This document shows, one piece after another, positions 45,469 through 57,588 of a stretch of 64,000 bases of DNA (position 1 is its first letter; every line of letters begins with the position of its first letter). Origin of the DNA: Lathyrus oleraceus (lineage: Eukaryota; Streptophyta; Magnoliopsida; Fabales; Fabaceae); NCBI RefSeq assembly GCF_024323335.1, contig NC_066581.1, positions 183,182,330-183,246,329 on the forward strand. The letters are read 5' to 3'. The notes under the pieces were generated by a model, which was given only the letters and a program-made list of their open reading frames with translations, did no database searches and was not told the DNA's origin. The translations under genes and the position numbers were made by a program.

Positions 45469-45521
45469 ATACACACACGTGCGTGTGCGTGTGCGTGCGC
45501 GTGCGTGCGTGTGTGTGTGTG
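45469..45521. repeat. 53-bp alternating purine-pyrimidine tract
   Basis: Uninterrupted alternation of AC/GT and GC dinucleotides (ACACACACGT, then GCGTGTGC...GTGTGTGTG). Confidence 0.95.
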
Positions 45522-45818
45522 GGGCTAGTATGTGTGTGAATACTTGAATGGGAGGCCTTATCTAATTCTTTTCTTTCATCTCTTCAGAGTCCAACATTAC
45601 CCTGTGAATCAGATGCTGGTTGTGGCTTAATTTCCCTGGTGTCAATAATTTATGGCTTCGTATATTTTTCATAAGGCCTACTACACATTTAAAATTGGTT
45701 CTTCCTGGTGACCCCCATCACCCTGAGACCTTATGCGATAACGTACAATGTAGGAGATGGAGCGGGGGGCAGGTGCACCAAATTGTTCTCCAAGTACTGA
45801 AATGAAGGTCATTTCCTG

Positions 45819-46040
45819 ATGGAAAATGGGTTATACATTTACATAGAGGAAGGCCTTTATCAAGAATATTTGTATTTGAATAAACAAATAATGAATTTCT
45901 TCAAGGATCCGATTTATACCAAAGGCGTCACTCCTCCAGATGAAGCTTCTCATAAACACTTGAAACGCCTCACTGACACTCGCTTACTGATGGACGCCTA
46001 TACTAGAGAAGAAAGGAATATTATTTTTGGTGAATCTTGA
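45819..46040 (+). CDS. Hypothetical 73-codon frame, unrecognised
   Basis: The translation has balanced, non-repetitive composition (QIMNFFKDPIY, then DEASHKHLKRLTDTRLLMD) unlike the low-complexity frames around it. It could be a decayed exon or a transposon fragment. I recognise no family, and there is no supporting neighbour or promoter. Confidence 0.2.
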   Translation: MENGLYIYIEEGLYQEYLYLNKQIMNFFKDPIYTKGVTPPDEASHKHLKRLTDTRLLMDAYTREERNIIFGES

Positions 46041-46559
46041 AAGCTCTTGGACTCTTCTTGTTCAACATGTTGGCTTATGATGTATTTATCTTATTAAATA
46101 TTGCACGCATATTAAGTGAAGGATGAAGGAACACTTTGTATTTTACGACGGGGAATCTAGTCGGGGGGAACTATAGTTGCCCTTTCACCCACTTTGGAAT
46201 CCTCCGAGGGTGTTTCTGCTTTGCGTCCTTCACACCTCATGACATTGGTTGGGTTGGGCCCACACCCTTCTAAAGAACACATGGTTCGTCCACCAAAGGA
46301 GGATTGATCCTACTTAACCAACCTTTTTGGACGTGCCTCGGAGGAAGAGCTAGAGAATCTGACGTGTTACACCCGACACACATCTGTTGACTTAGCCTTT
46401 GGTGGAGCCGTTTGCTAGGACGCTCTTTGTTCTGACCAAAAACATGAAGGTAAGCATCGACTAAAGGAGAATGTATATATATTGACGCTCCAATGAGATA
46501 CATACTTGCAAGAAATACAAATAACTTCCACTTCTCTCACTAAGATAGGTTTTTATGCC

Positions 46560-46933
46560 CCATAAATCTCCATGATTCTCTTTCTAACCAGGTGACTCTT
46601 TTGATAAGAGGTGTAGTGAGGAAGAAAAAGTCTCTAGTTTCTACTTGGGCTACTTTGAAGTCTACTCACGCATCTCTTTCGACGACTTAAAGAGAACTAG
46701 AAGATCTGCACCTCGAGGACGCTTGTTTGTCTCAATGTCTAACTGATTGTACGACCACCAGTCTTGGGGCCATTTTACATTCTTTTGAGAATGCTTTGCA
46801 GCTAGTGGAGAATTTTCACCATCATCTGCATGCTCTGAGGGAGCAGGCTCATCTAGATCAGATGCTCAAGGACGGGAAGGTCATTTCTCTCTTGGAGTAT
46901 CCTTTCCCTGTTTTTTTCACATCTTGCGTGTAA
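46560..46933 (+). pseudogene. Unrecognised coding relic with a coiled-coil-like end
   Basis: The last open frame (46727-46933) reads SLGAILHSFENALQLVENF, then LHALREQAHLDQMLKDGKV, a heptad-like amphipathic pattern. Upstream sequence in a related frame keeps similar character to about 46560 but has a stop at 46689. It is possibly a retrotransposon gag-like remnant; no family is identified. Confidence 0.25.
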
Positions 46934-48346
46934 AGACTCATAGTAAAGAAATAGATGTGTGTATGTTTGTAATGAAATAGTATTACCATGTTAAGGTATG
47001 TTTTCATGATCCCGAGTGTAGGGCTCCATATTCCGTGTGAACTTATGAGGTTTTCCCTCGAAGTTTATTGGACATCTCTAGGGACATCCTTAGCTAAAGA
47101 TCGGTTCCCCTTCCCCCGCCCAAGTGAAAACCCGGTCCGAGGTCGACGTCTAGCCAACCTACCGGGACCTCTAGAGTGAATGTCTTCCTCTTACGTATTT
47201 CCTAGTGCGATGGAGAATTCAAAACTAGATAGTTCTTGGGTAGAAAGATCTTGTGTGTTGGTTAATTTTAAATATATATAAAAAAAATTGATCGTGCTAA
47301 GGGGGAAATAAATTTGTTTGTTGTTTGTAGTTGTTTTTATGAGGAACAAGTGTCAGAACAAGCAAGCGATACAACTTGTGTTTGAACACTCGAAGATAAA
47401 AGAGATGTAAATCCAATTAATCCTCTTTAACCCAATTTTGTTTATGAGATTCAAAACGATCAATTTGTATAACTTGCATCTTGAAAACTCGACGATTAAA
47501 ATAGATGTACATCTATTTAATCGGTTTTCACACGATTTAGTTGTGAGACTTAACATAACCAAGATGCATTCGGTAACAAAGACAGGCATTCGAAAAAAGT
47601 AAGTCGTTCGACTTGAGTTCGAACACTCAAGGGTAAAGAGGATGTATGTTCAATTAATCCTTTTTTAATACAATAAAAGGATAAACTCAAAAAGATCAAA
47701 TTATTATTTTTATTTATTTATTTATTTGAAAAGACAACAACATGATTTTTTTTAGTTTTAGTGTTCAACGTTGTTGTTTTGGGTGCTCTAAACTCTAGAT
47801 CTGGATAGTTCTTACTTCTTAAAGTGATTTTAGGTTCAAAACACATCTAGTATCGAAAAGAAAGTAAATACTAATGCATTAAAAATAGTGGTATACACAA
47901 GATATCTTACATGCTTTTGGATTGAAACAAATAAAGGTCAAGAAAGAAAATAAAATATAAATGCTAATGATATGATGAGCTTAAAATTAATCAACACAAA
48001 CATTAAAAAACAACCATAACACAAGCATATTATTACATGAGAAAAATTCTACAAAGTAAAAGATGCAAAGATGGAATGATAGTTACCAACCAAGAGCTTT
48101 GAAGGTTGAAGTCTTAGGTGTTACTTGCAAGATCTTTAATAACTTCTTTATTCCACTCTTAACATAAAAGAAACTCTCTTTTCTCTCTCAATTTTATTTT
48201 TTCAACACTTATCTACTCTAAATAAGCTCTCCTTTTTTTCACAAAATGACCACTATTTATAATGGAATGCTAGGGTCTTGGGTGATGATAATGATAAAAA
48301 AATTTAGGGTTTTGAGATAGTGATGGGAGGCTAAAATTTAAGCTTT

Positions 48347-48367
48347 GGGGGGGGGGGGGGGGGGGGG
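48347..48367 (+). repeat. Homopolymer run of 21 G
   Basis: Twenty-one consecutive G within AT-rich DNA. True length may be uncertain, as such runs are error-prone in sequencing. Confidence 0.9.
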
Positions 48368-49139
48368 ATACAAATGTTGTAAAAACTTGGTTTCTAAGTC
48401 ATCCAAAATGCATCATGCAAGGTAACAAATGTATCACCAAAATGGTAAGACAAAAGGAGGGTAAATATGAAAGTAAAAAATGACTAGCACCAAAGAGGAA
48501 GATTCTTTGATTAAGTTAAAAATTAATCTTGGTAAATCCCTAATTAGTCTTTGATCATGATTAAAGATTTTGTCATTTTCCCTTTGCCTTTGAATTTGAA
48601 AATTTGAATTTTTGTTAGAAAACACTAATAAATTTGAATTTTTTGGATTTCCATGGGGAGATTAAAAACAAATGGTGAATATGGTGATGAATAAAATTAA
48701 AAGACTAATAAAATGCAATTAAATTAAATTATAATCATTGTGTTTTTTCAAAACAAATTTGGCATCTAAATTAACAAAACTCTTAATTTGATTATTTTGT
48801 GAGATTTTTTACTACAATTGAAGAAAATATGAAACAATAAAAATTAAGAACATATCTATGTTTTTGAAATTATTTAATTTTTTGTACAAAAATGGATACT
48901 ACAACTGCCCATATTTAATTATATTTAACTATAGAATATGAATGACAGAAGTCCTCATAAAATTATTGTAAAAGATAATTCAATATAAATGACCCAAATC
49001 TTGTCCTTCGATGAGTAAACAAAAGAAAATGAGATGACAAGAAAATAAAATCATCGCCTGTATATTGCATACTAGTGCTTAAATTAATATGAAAGCAAAT
49101 GATTGTCATTAGTTGAAATGATAATACTTATATCGATAA

Positions 49140-49790
49140 GAAAAGTAAATTATTTTGATGCCAATGGACATTGGACTTTGAAAAATAAATGAGTTTGGTG
49201 TCTATGAATATTTGGTTTTGAAAAGTAAATGACTTGGTGTTAATGAATATTGGGCATTGAAAAGAAATGGTTTTGGTGCTAATAGATATTGACCTTTGAA
49301 AAGTAAATGACTAGGGTGTCAATGAAGATTGGACTTTAAAAAGTAAATAATTTTGGTACCAATGGATATTGGGCTTTGAAAAATTAATGATTTTGATGCC
49401 AATGGATATTAGGATTTGAAAAGTAAATGACTAGAATATCAATGAAGATTGAGCTTTGAAAAATAAATTATTTTGCTGCCAATGAATATTGGGCTTTGAA
49501 AAGTAAATGACTTGGGTGTCAATGAATATTTGACTTTGAAAAGTAAATGACTTGGTGCCAATGAATATTAGACTTTGAAAAAATAAATGATTTTGGTGTC
49601 AATCGATATTACGCTTTGAAAAGTAAATGATTTGTTGTTAATGAATGTTAGGCTTTGAAAAGTAAATGACTTAGTGCCAATGAATATTGGACTTTGAAAA
49701 ATAAATGATTTTTGTGCCAATAAATATTGGGTTTTGAAAAATAAATGACTTGGTGCCAATGAATATTGGGATTTGAAAAATAAATTATTT
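49140..49790 (+). repeat. 40-bp minisatellite, 16 units
   Basis: The CTTTGAAAA core recurs at 49177, 49217, 49257, 49295, 49335 and so on to 49772, with spacing 38-41 bp. The unit is CAATGAATATTGGGC-TTTGAAAA-(G/A)TAAATGA-CTTGGTG. Two unit types differ after TAAATGA (CTTGG versus TTTTGG). Confidence 0.93.
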
Positions 49791-51689
49791 TTTCTATATG
49801 TATTGCAAGGATTTTAGATCTTTGACACAAGTGTGATGTCAGATTCATACATGTTGATATATGTCATGATGAGTAAGATGAGATGTATGGTTTGATGCTA
49901 GATAAATGCAAACATGGTTGATTCAAGAGCGATCCAAACATGATTAATGCGAAGACAATTCAAACCTGACTAGTACATGATTATGTTCTGAGTGTCATTT
50001 TTTATGCAATAACTTAAAGACTTCAAAAAGCACACATATATATGCAATAGATAGATAAAACCAACACAAACTCTGCTTTTTTGCGAAAATTTTTCACCCA
50101 GAGAGAATGTATTCTTCAAGATATTGTGATAGCTTAACCTTCAAATGCTTGATTTGAACTCATATAACTCAATGGTCGCTGACATATCACGAGACTTATT
50201 TGAGAACCTTGATGTATTGAAGGATTTACCCATCATTTATGAAATATATCTTTCCCTAGTCTATTGAGTCTCGAAGCAGTTTACCCCAATCTATTAAGTT
50301 TTGAAGTGGTTTACCCTCAATCTGATCACCTATGAATAATCAAGCTCAATAATTGATTTTATATTGTCGGAACTTCTTTGATGTTAAATGATGACTTGCA
50401 GATAAAATTATTTCATCAAGATGGTAATTTTAATGCAATGTCCATGCAAGTTTTGAAATCAAAATCTATTATTGGGATAATGTTTTGATATATGGTGAAT
50501 GAATCAATGGTCACAATAAAGTGTTGGTTTCGACATTCAAAATGGAAAAAGGTGATGATGTGAGAACATGATATACTTTGAAGATGATTAGCAAGTATCT
50601 TTCGAATCAGTTTATTCTACCATAGTTTTTCTGTAGTATGATTTAAGTAAATTTTATTTCAATTAGGTCTTTTAAGGGTTGTAGTATGGCTTGGTTCACG
50701 GTTTTTGAATAGAAGGATTATAAGGCTCAAATTTCAATTTTAAGCCCCCATATTTCCTTCTCGTTATCTCCATTCCTTTATTCAATTAATTTAACACATT
50801 CATTCCATTTTCAAAAAGTAATGATATTTTTTTGAGATGACAATCACCTTTTTTTTGTTAAGGATTTTGATGACATATTTCTTCTTTCTTTCAATTTTTC
50901 ACATCTCACTATTTTTCTCTTTTCTTCTTTTATTTTTTGAACAATTTTTCTATGACTTTTGTCCCTTTGGTTTGATTTTTTTGAAAGGGGCGTGATAGTC
51001 ATGACAATGTTTAGTAGGGAACAACCACTCTAATTTTTTTTGGATTTTCACGACTTCTTTAACAATATATTATGCAAGGAAGAAGAAATGGTTTACCCTT
51101 TTTTTAAAAGGTGTTTGGAGTGTATAAATGGAATGATTCTCTTGAAATTTGAATACATAAACAAACTAATTGAAAAAACTACTCACCCGGGTTAAGACTA
51201 AAGGTCTAATAAAGAAAGAATTATAACTTACAAGCTCAAAGGGAGTGACTAGGGTTTAAAAATCCTTAGGTCCTTAGAGTTTGGGAAATTAAATAATGAC
51301 ATACATTATCAACCAAATTTATTCAAAAGCATACTTCAACAATATTTGAGTATTTTGTTTACATCAGTCTCCATCCAATATTTGTTAAAACAAAACTTTG
51401 AGAGAGAAAATGTGAGGTGAATAACATTGATATTACTTATTGTGTGAAAAAGGGAAAAAAAGAATATAAAAAGTGTAAAGACAAAAGGACTAGTTCAACA
51501 AGATGCATGATGATTTCATTAATCTTACCATTCAAAAGGTACAACAAACTTAAAAGAAAATGAGTATTTAACAATCAAGGAAATTACAAAGGAAATGGTT
51601 TAAATATCCAAATGATCATTAGCCTCGATGATAAACCCGCATATTTGATTAATATTTAGTTGATCTCTTTCCCACTCAAAAACCGAGGT
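49791..51689. other. AT-rich non-coding DNA, possibly the decayed 3' part of a Tat element
   Basis: No conserved coding sequence. It lies downstream (minus strand) of the Tat gag relic, so may be that element's degraded 3' region. It contains paired phrases CAGTTTACCCCAATCTATTAAG / AGTGGTTTACCCTCAATCT near 50280-50330 and several homopolymer runs. Otherwise I see nothing in it. Confidence 0.4.
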
Positions 51690-52063
51690 CTATATGTTCG
51701 TCAAAACGGAGTGATGTTTCAGGTTTCATCATGTTTGACATTTCTGAATCATTTTCTTCCCCGGGATCCTCTAACCTCTTGAATTTTATTGCATTTTAAG
51801 GGATGTTAATGATTCTTCTTGATTTTATACCCATTTCGACTCTCTGCCCAATAGCAACTAGATCCGAGAAAATTAGTGAAGAAATTCCAACCATTTTCTC
51901 ATAAAATGGGTATTTGAGTGTATCAACAAATATGATGGTCAATTCCATCTAAGAAACTAAAGGTTCAATTTGAAAAAAAAAAATCTCTTCAGCGTTGAAC
52001 ATATTCTTTGAAAGCCTCATCATCCTTTTTTGTCATATTTTGCAGTTGCATTCGATTAGAAGT
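51690..52063 (-). pseudogene. Tat-lineage gag relic, cut by an LTR insertion
   Basis: Minus strand from 52063 leftward: MQLQNMTKKDDEAFKEYVQR, a stop, then FVDTLKYPFYEKMVG, SDLVAIGQRVEMGIKS and an acidic tail. This matches the capsid/linker part of Ogre and Tat gag (compare TQLQGMSQK..FKEYAQRW at 10970 and SDIVVAGERIESW at 62220). There are several stops. The gag sequence begins abruptly at the LTR end 52064, so the LTR interrupted it. Confidence 0.75.
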
Positions 52064-53034
52064 TGTCGCGCCGCGAAATATACAGACTCGCCACCAGATT
52101 TTATTTATTCCAAAGGAAATGGAAAATAGAGATAAAACCCAAAATAAAGAATGGTCTCGCAACCAAGAGTGGATTCAGAAGTCGGTTATGAAAGGGGAAG
52201 GTATTAGCATCCCTAACATCCATGGTACTCCATGGAAACCAATTGTTAGTATCAATACATATGGATGTTGTTTATCTGTATCTTGCTTGCTATCGGTGAA
52301 TGAGATGAGAGAATGAGATAGGGGGAGAAAATAATTTTTAAGTTAGTATGCTCGCCAAGGATTTGGACCTTTGTGCCTACATATCCTCATACATGCAATG
52401 AGGAAGTCAAAGCTCCGTAGTTCGGCTCACAAATGGAGTATATGTTTGGTTGGTTTTACTGAACATTGTTGACGTTTGCGTGTTACTGTTCACTTGCTTG
52501 TATACTCTGTCATGGGAGTGAGAAGTGTTTTCTAGTTTGCGGTAAAATGGATGTGCTTGGATCACACTCTAGCAGTCAATTATTACTTGCTCTCACATGG
52601 AGGCTTAAGCGTCGTTCACGGTGGAATGGAAGTAACACGTCCTTTTTGAAAGGTTTTGAAGAGAGGAGTGCACTGAGGCAAAAGATGATTTAATTTGTTG
52701 GGGTTGCTTTTATGTACGGAGACAAGCATCGGACCCTTGGCTAGATACAATCAACAATCCAAAAAATCAGGAGTTTAGAGAATAATGTTATCCTAACCAT
52801 TCTTTTTCATCCAAAAAAGAGATTTGAATTGTGAAAAGAGTTTTGAAAGTTTAATCATTGGAAATTAGAGGGAGACAAGTATCTGACCCTTAACTAAGTA
52901 CGACCAACAATCAGAATATTTACGAATCGAGAGGATAATGGTATCCTAACTACTCTTTTTCCTTATCATAGCACCTAGATCTAACTTGTTTGAGTCATTA
53001 GATGTTTTAAGGGGGAAGTCAAGTGTCGGGTACT
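52064..53034 (-). mobile_element. Minus-strand Tat-type LTR, truncated by the third Ogre
   Basis: Read on the minus strand, the 3' end is GCGGCGCGACA at 52064, preceded by GGTGGCGAGTCTG and the GGGATGCTAATACC / CGACTTCTGAATCC block (52150-52210). These are the usual Tat LTR end modules, reversed. No PBS lies beyond the end, so it is a 3' or solo LTR. The other end is not visible and is probably displaced beyond the third Ogre. The plus-strand frames at 52008-52316 and 52466-52693 are spurious. Confidence 0.75.
52720..52975 (-). repeat. Two diverged direct repeats within the minus-strand LTR
   Basis: GAGACAAGCATCGGACCC (52719) and GAGACAAGTATCTGACCC (52873) start two copies about 154 bp apart. 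Both continue with CAACAATC..AATAATG(T)TATCCTAAC-like sequence. Confidence 0.75.
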
Positions 53035-53904
53035 TGTAACACCTCAAAATTTGCCCTCCTTTCTTGGGACTAGCATTAACATATTTGCATTTTTATTTTA
53101 GGACATTAGGCATTTCATGTTGCATATCATGTGGTTACATTGTGCAAGCCATCTTTCCAAGTCTTGATCAGGAGATGAGGAAGTCAAGTGCAAGCCTAGG
53201 GTTTATTGACTGATCATGGCCATCTGAGGATTGGGCTGTGAATTAGGGTTTTATGATTCTCAAGGATGTTGGTCTTCATCTTGATTACAATGATACATCA
53301 TCATCATCAAGTGTTGGAGCATATTTCTTGAGATTAGGGTTTTGACCACTGGTCAACCTTAATCATCTGCATTGGGCCAATCAGGGCATAATCAGGAGAT
53401 GGGGGCTATGATGTATATGAGGATCATAATGTGATTATATTGAGCTCATGGATGCTAGGGTTTCATGGTTGAGCCATTTCATCAGGAGTTTGGGGCTCAA
53501 TTTGATCAGTGCGTAGCCAAATTCATCTATCTGTCAGAAAAGTCAATTGTGGTCAACTGTGCCTGGATTGATGGATTTGGAGGAGGGAGGGGGCAAGAGA
53601 TACTCCATTCATGTTCAAACAAGTCTCATTTGACATTTCAAATACTCACATTGAAGGATTTGAGGTCATAGCAAAGGTTTCCAAAAGGAAAAATGACCTA
53701 TGGTTTCAAGTTTCCAAAAGGATGGCAAGTTTTTGGAGCGACTTCAACCCAATTTTCCCCATCAAAAAAGCTTCAAATGGAATTTTGTTGAACATGAAAG
53801 TTGTAGATCTTTCTCTCCCATTTTCAAAAAGTCCAAGATCGTGAGAATCGGATGAACGGTTGAGGAGATATGGTCAAATTACCACCGGGCGTGCATGGCA
53901 AAAT

Positions 53905-54180
53905 TTTCCATGTATCGATGCACATGAATTTCGTATCGATGCGTGCAAGGCAAAAAAGGGCCATGTATCGATGCACACGAGTTATGTGTCGATGCACACT
54001 GTTAAAAAGTGCCTTGTATCGATGCAAACAAGTTATGTATCGATGCATACTGTTAAAAAGTGCCTTGTATTGATACAAACAAGTTATGTATCGATGCACA
54101 CTGTTAAAAAGTGCCATGTATCGATGCAAACAAGTTATGTATCGATGCATACTGTTAAAAAGTGTTATGTATCAATACAT
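53905..54180 (+). repeat. 51-bp array of TATCGATGCA motifs in U3
   Basis: Eleven copies of TATCGATGCA or close variants between 53912 and 54175. In the regular part GTTAAAAAGTG recurs at 54001, 54052, 54103 and 54154, exactly 51 bp apart, with two ATCGAT-type motifs per unit. It is absent from the other Ogre LTRs here. Confidence 0.93.
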
Positions 54181-54431
54181 AACTCTATTTTGAGCTCTCA
54201 TACAGTACTGTTCATGTCCATATTACTTCATGCACCATCTTCATGCACAAGAGTGAAAATCTCATTTGAGCCAACACACTCCAAATATCAATTGAGAATG
54301 TATGAGCTGTCAATGAGCTGTCACAGGGCTTGAGTGAAAAGGCCATTTTGCCCTTGCTTAAGTTAAACCATATTATGCTAATTACATTTGGTTTGGTTAA
54401 TTAAGGTGATTAAGTGTGGATTAAGTTGAAG

Positions 54432-54439
54432 TATATATT
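54432..54439 (+). promoter_or_regulatory. TATA box of the third Ogre LTR
   Basis: TATATATT, followed by CATAATCATCATCTAATCATAACAG, equivalent to 3369. It lies about 250 bp after the 51-bp array. Confidence 0.7.
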
Positions 54440-56295
54440 CATAATCATCATCTAATCATAACAGAATTCACAATCTCCAAGAACCAGATCTGAAACTTCC
54501 ACATTCTCTCAAAACCCTCAAGAACACTAACACCTTCAATTCCAAAATTCATCATCAATTCTCAACCATTTTTCGTGATTCTTTTTGATTTGGACTCCTT
54601 GCATCATCCTCTAGAACTGTTTGTGGTATTTGGAGCATGAAAGGCATCGAATCGTGACTGCATCTTCAAGAGCATCCATGGTGAAATCGGATTTTGAGCT
54701 CTAGGATCAACATCAATTGGAACTGGACACACCTATCACCTTCCTCATCATACTTCTACTTCTGTTTGAAGAAAAAAAGCGCGAAGAACAGCTCTATCGA
54801 CACTGCATTTCCAGGTTTGAGCAAAATTCGATCATCACCATTTGCTTAATAATTATATGCATTAGAAGGAGCATGAAATGTAGGTTCTGATGATGCTTGT
54901 GGTTTTAGGAATAGTGACCTGTAGCGTGAGATATCGTGATTCGAAATTATGAACTCAAACCCTAAATGCTTCGATCTGTTCGATTTAGGAACTTTTAGGT
55001 TATAATAGTATGATATTTGTAATCCTCTTGTTGAGACGATTCCAACGGATCCTTGTTTGCTAATTTCCATTGAGTTTTGATGTTCATCATGATTTTGCAA
55101 TTTCTGGAAATTTTTCAATGAAAACGATGCTGAAAGTGATGCTAGATCCGTTTTTCTATTTGAATTTTTGAAACTTGTGTTTCCCGCCAGCGCCAATTAT
55201 AATTACTCATAATTTTCTGATATTTCATTTTAATTCTTAAAAAATATTTAACACTTTAAAAATTCATGAAAAATAGTAAAAAAAATCAGAAAAATATGAA
55301 AAAAATTGTGTTGACTTTGTCTTTGAGTGTAGGATTTTTTTGACCTATTGGTCAAAGTTGTGCTTGGTAGGATTTTCAATTGACCTAGGGTTTTCCATTG
55401 TATGTCCATTTTTGACACATGTTTGTAATTTGATCATGAAATACTCATATCATAAAATAAATGGCTGAAAATTTTTGTGGTGGTTCTTGACTCATTGAGG
55501 ATTATTTATATGTAAATTTCATGAATTTTTGATACCTGGTTAGAGAGCAGCAAATTCTGGAACTTAGGTGTGACAATTTGTGTCACACCTCTTGATGTCA
55601 ACTTGTTGAATTTAATTGGATGACCTATGCATGTTGGAATTGGCTGAAATTTTGCATGATGAATTGTTGATATGTTAGGATGTTGTATGAATTTTTGTAG
55701 AATTTTTCACTGTATTTTCAATTTAATCTTGATTTTTCATTTCTGGTTGTTGAAATTGCAAGCTCATGTGATACATGTTGGTAGATTGATTGGGAAATCC
55801 TCATATTGTATTGTATGGCCATGAAATTTGATATGCATGAACTAGACACATGTTAGGACCTCCCTGTTTTGGTCTCATCCATTTCTTTTTAGTTTCCAAT
55901 GAGATATGAATTTTTGAAGTGGATGTATGCATTGATGTTGTGAATTGAAGCATGAGATTGTGTCTGTTTTTGTTGATTTTCATTGACATGGTTACATTTG
56001 CCCAATTGAGCTCAAATTTGACATGGTAGACCTTGATTATCCCCTGTTTAGGTGTATTTAATTTGAGAATTTTTGGATGTGTTTTGATATGGATTTGAAT
56101 GCAATACTCCTGTTGGTATGTTTGATGCTTCATATGAACCAATGTGCCTTGTTTTGTGCATAGAATGAGCATAATGAATGATATAAACATGAGACCAATG
56201 ATGTTTGCTCTTGTTTGATGTTAATTTGAACTTGGTTTGAAGATACCTTGCTGTTTGAGATTTTTTCTTGCTTTTGGACCCTAGGCTTGGCCTAG

Positions 56296-56545
56296 TGGTC
56301 TAGTTGCTAATGTTTGCTTGATTTTTCAGGTTCAAAAAGCAATGTGCATGGAGAATGATCCAAATCAATTTTAATTGATGTTGTTGATGTTTGTATACTA
56401 ACATAATTGTGTTTTGTAGGTTGTGAAGCATAGGCTTGAGCCTTGGCTTGCTTTGTTTGTGTATTGAGTTGTATAGTTTGATTGATTGAACACTTGCTGT
56501 TTGGTTTTGTCTGATTGAATACTGACTGAGTTTGATTGTTTCCAG
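56296..56545 (+). promoter_or_regulatory. Three acceptor-like splice sites in the leader of the third Ogre
   Basis: CTAAT to TTTTTCAG (56329); TACTAAC (56396-56402) to GTTTTGTAG (56419); CTGAC (56522-56526) to TTTCCAG|GTACT (56545). Branch-like A to AG spacing is 17-19 nt. All three correspond to sites in the other two Ogre LTR types. Confidence 0.45.
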
Positions 56546-57449
56546 GTACTTTAGTTGCTCAGTTCCTTGTGAACTATTGCTTTGCTTTGCTTAAGCAACT
56601 TGCATTTGAGGTATAACTTTCTGAACTTCATGTAGTCTGGAGACCCGGCTGTTACCGGGCCGGGCAAACAAATTGTCTGAAGTCCTCCTTAAGAGGCAAT
56701 GATTGTGTATGTTTATTTTTAAGCCAAGCAGGAAAAGCCCTTCAAGTAAGGCAATTGGTGGAAGGTAGGGACAAGCAACCTGTCCCCCACTATTCAGTGA
56801 GTCTTCTCCTTGCTCCCATTACATGGTTGTAGCATTGAGATCAAAAGCCCAAGATCTGTTGTGTCTGAGTCATCGAGTATAGAAGGGTTCCCCTATTCTG
56901 GACCCATGCTCATTTGTCAGCTCTCCCTGGTTAGGGATAAGAGCTGTGAGGTCTGATCCTCACTTCATCCTTTCATCTGCTTCACCTTAGCCTCGTAATG
57001 GCAAGGTTAAGAGCAAAACCAGCCTGTACAGACGACTCGCTTCGGCGGTCAAACCCCATTGATTGAGCCTCTTGTTTGGTTATAGTGGGTGTTTTGTGAT
57101 TATTTGATTGACATGTTTGTTTGAGATACCTGTTCTCATTTGATGATATATGATTGTATGCTTGTGTGCTAGCTTCTTTCCTGGTTAGGTTAGTTTGCTT
57201 ATGCAAGTAGGATAGAAAACCGAACTTAGGGTAAACGATGCATGACAACATTAGGCTCGAGTCTCAGCTCCCTAGTCGCGTGTCTTTCCCCGGTTTCCGG
57301 TTAGCAATTTAGTCCCTTTCAGGGGAACTACATCGCCCTGATCCTCGTGCCAGACGAGGTATGTAGGCAGGTGGTCGTGCGAGACCACTCCGGGCAACCT
57401 TTTTCTTTTTTGCGTGCGTTTACTTGTTATCTGATTATGTATGCTTGGG

Positions 57450-57588
57450 TTCGGATGCCGACGTAAGCCCAGTGATTGGCAGTCGGGCTCCACGTTTGCC
57501 CTTTTGAGTGTGTTTTGGTTCGGATGCCGACGTAATTCCATCAAGTGGTTGTCGGGCTCCATGTTTGCCACCCTTGCTTGTTTGTATG
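57450..57588 (+). repeat. 69-bp repeat in U5, two copies
   Basis: TTCGGATGCCGACGTAA starts at 57450 and 57519. The units end GTCGGGCTCCA(C/T)GTTTGCC. Homologous to the 57/58-bp arrays of the other Ogres. Confidence 0.85.

Larger units (their letters stand above)
43802..49139. other. AT-rich DNA of unknown origin, no gene recognised
   Basis: Mostly short direct repeats, homopolymers and unsupported small frames. Sub-features worth separate entries are a 60-bp triplication (44163), an alternating (GT/GC) tract (45469), two small coding-like islands (45819 and 46727) and a G21 run (48347). No LTR ends, target duplications or recognisable retroelement proteins were found. Probably old retrotransposon remains. 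Confidence 0.6.

Noticed and set aside
49140..49790. CRISPR-like regular array
   Set aside because: Whole units are repeated with no unique spacers; this is a plant minisatellite.
53824..54333. Repeat-rich frames on both strands
   Set aside because: Produced by the 51-bp array in the LTR U3.
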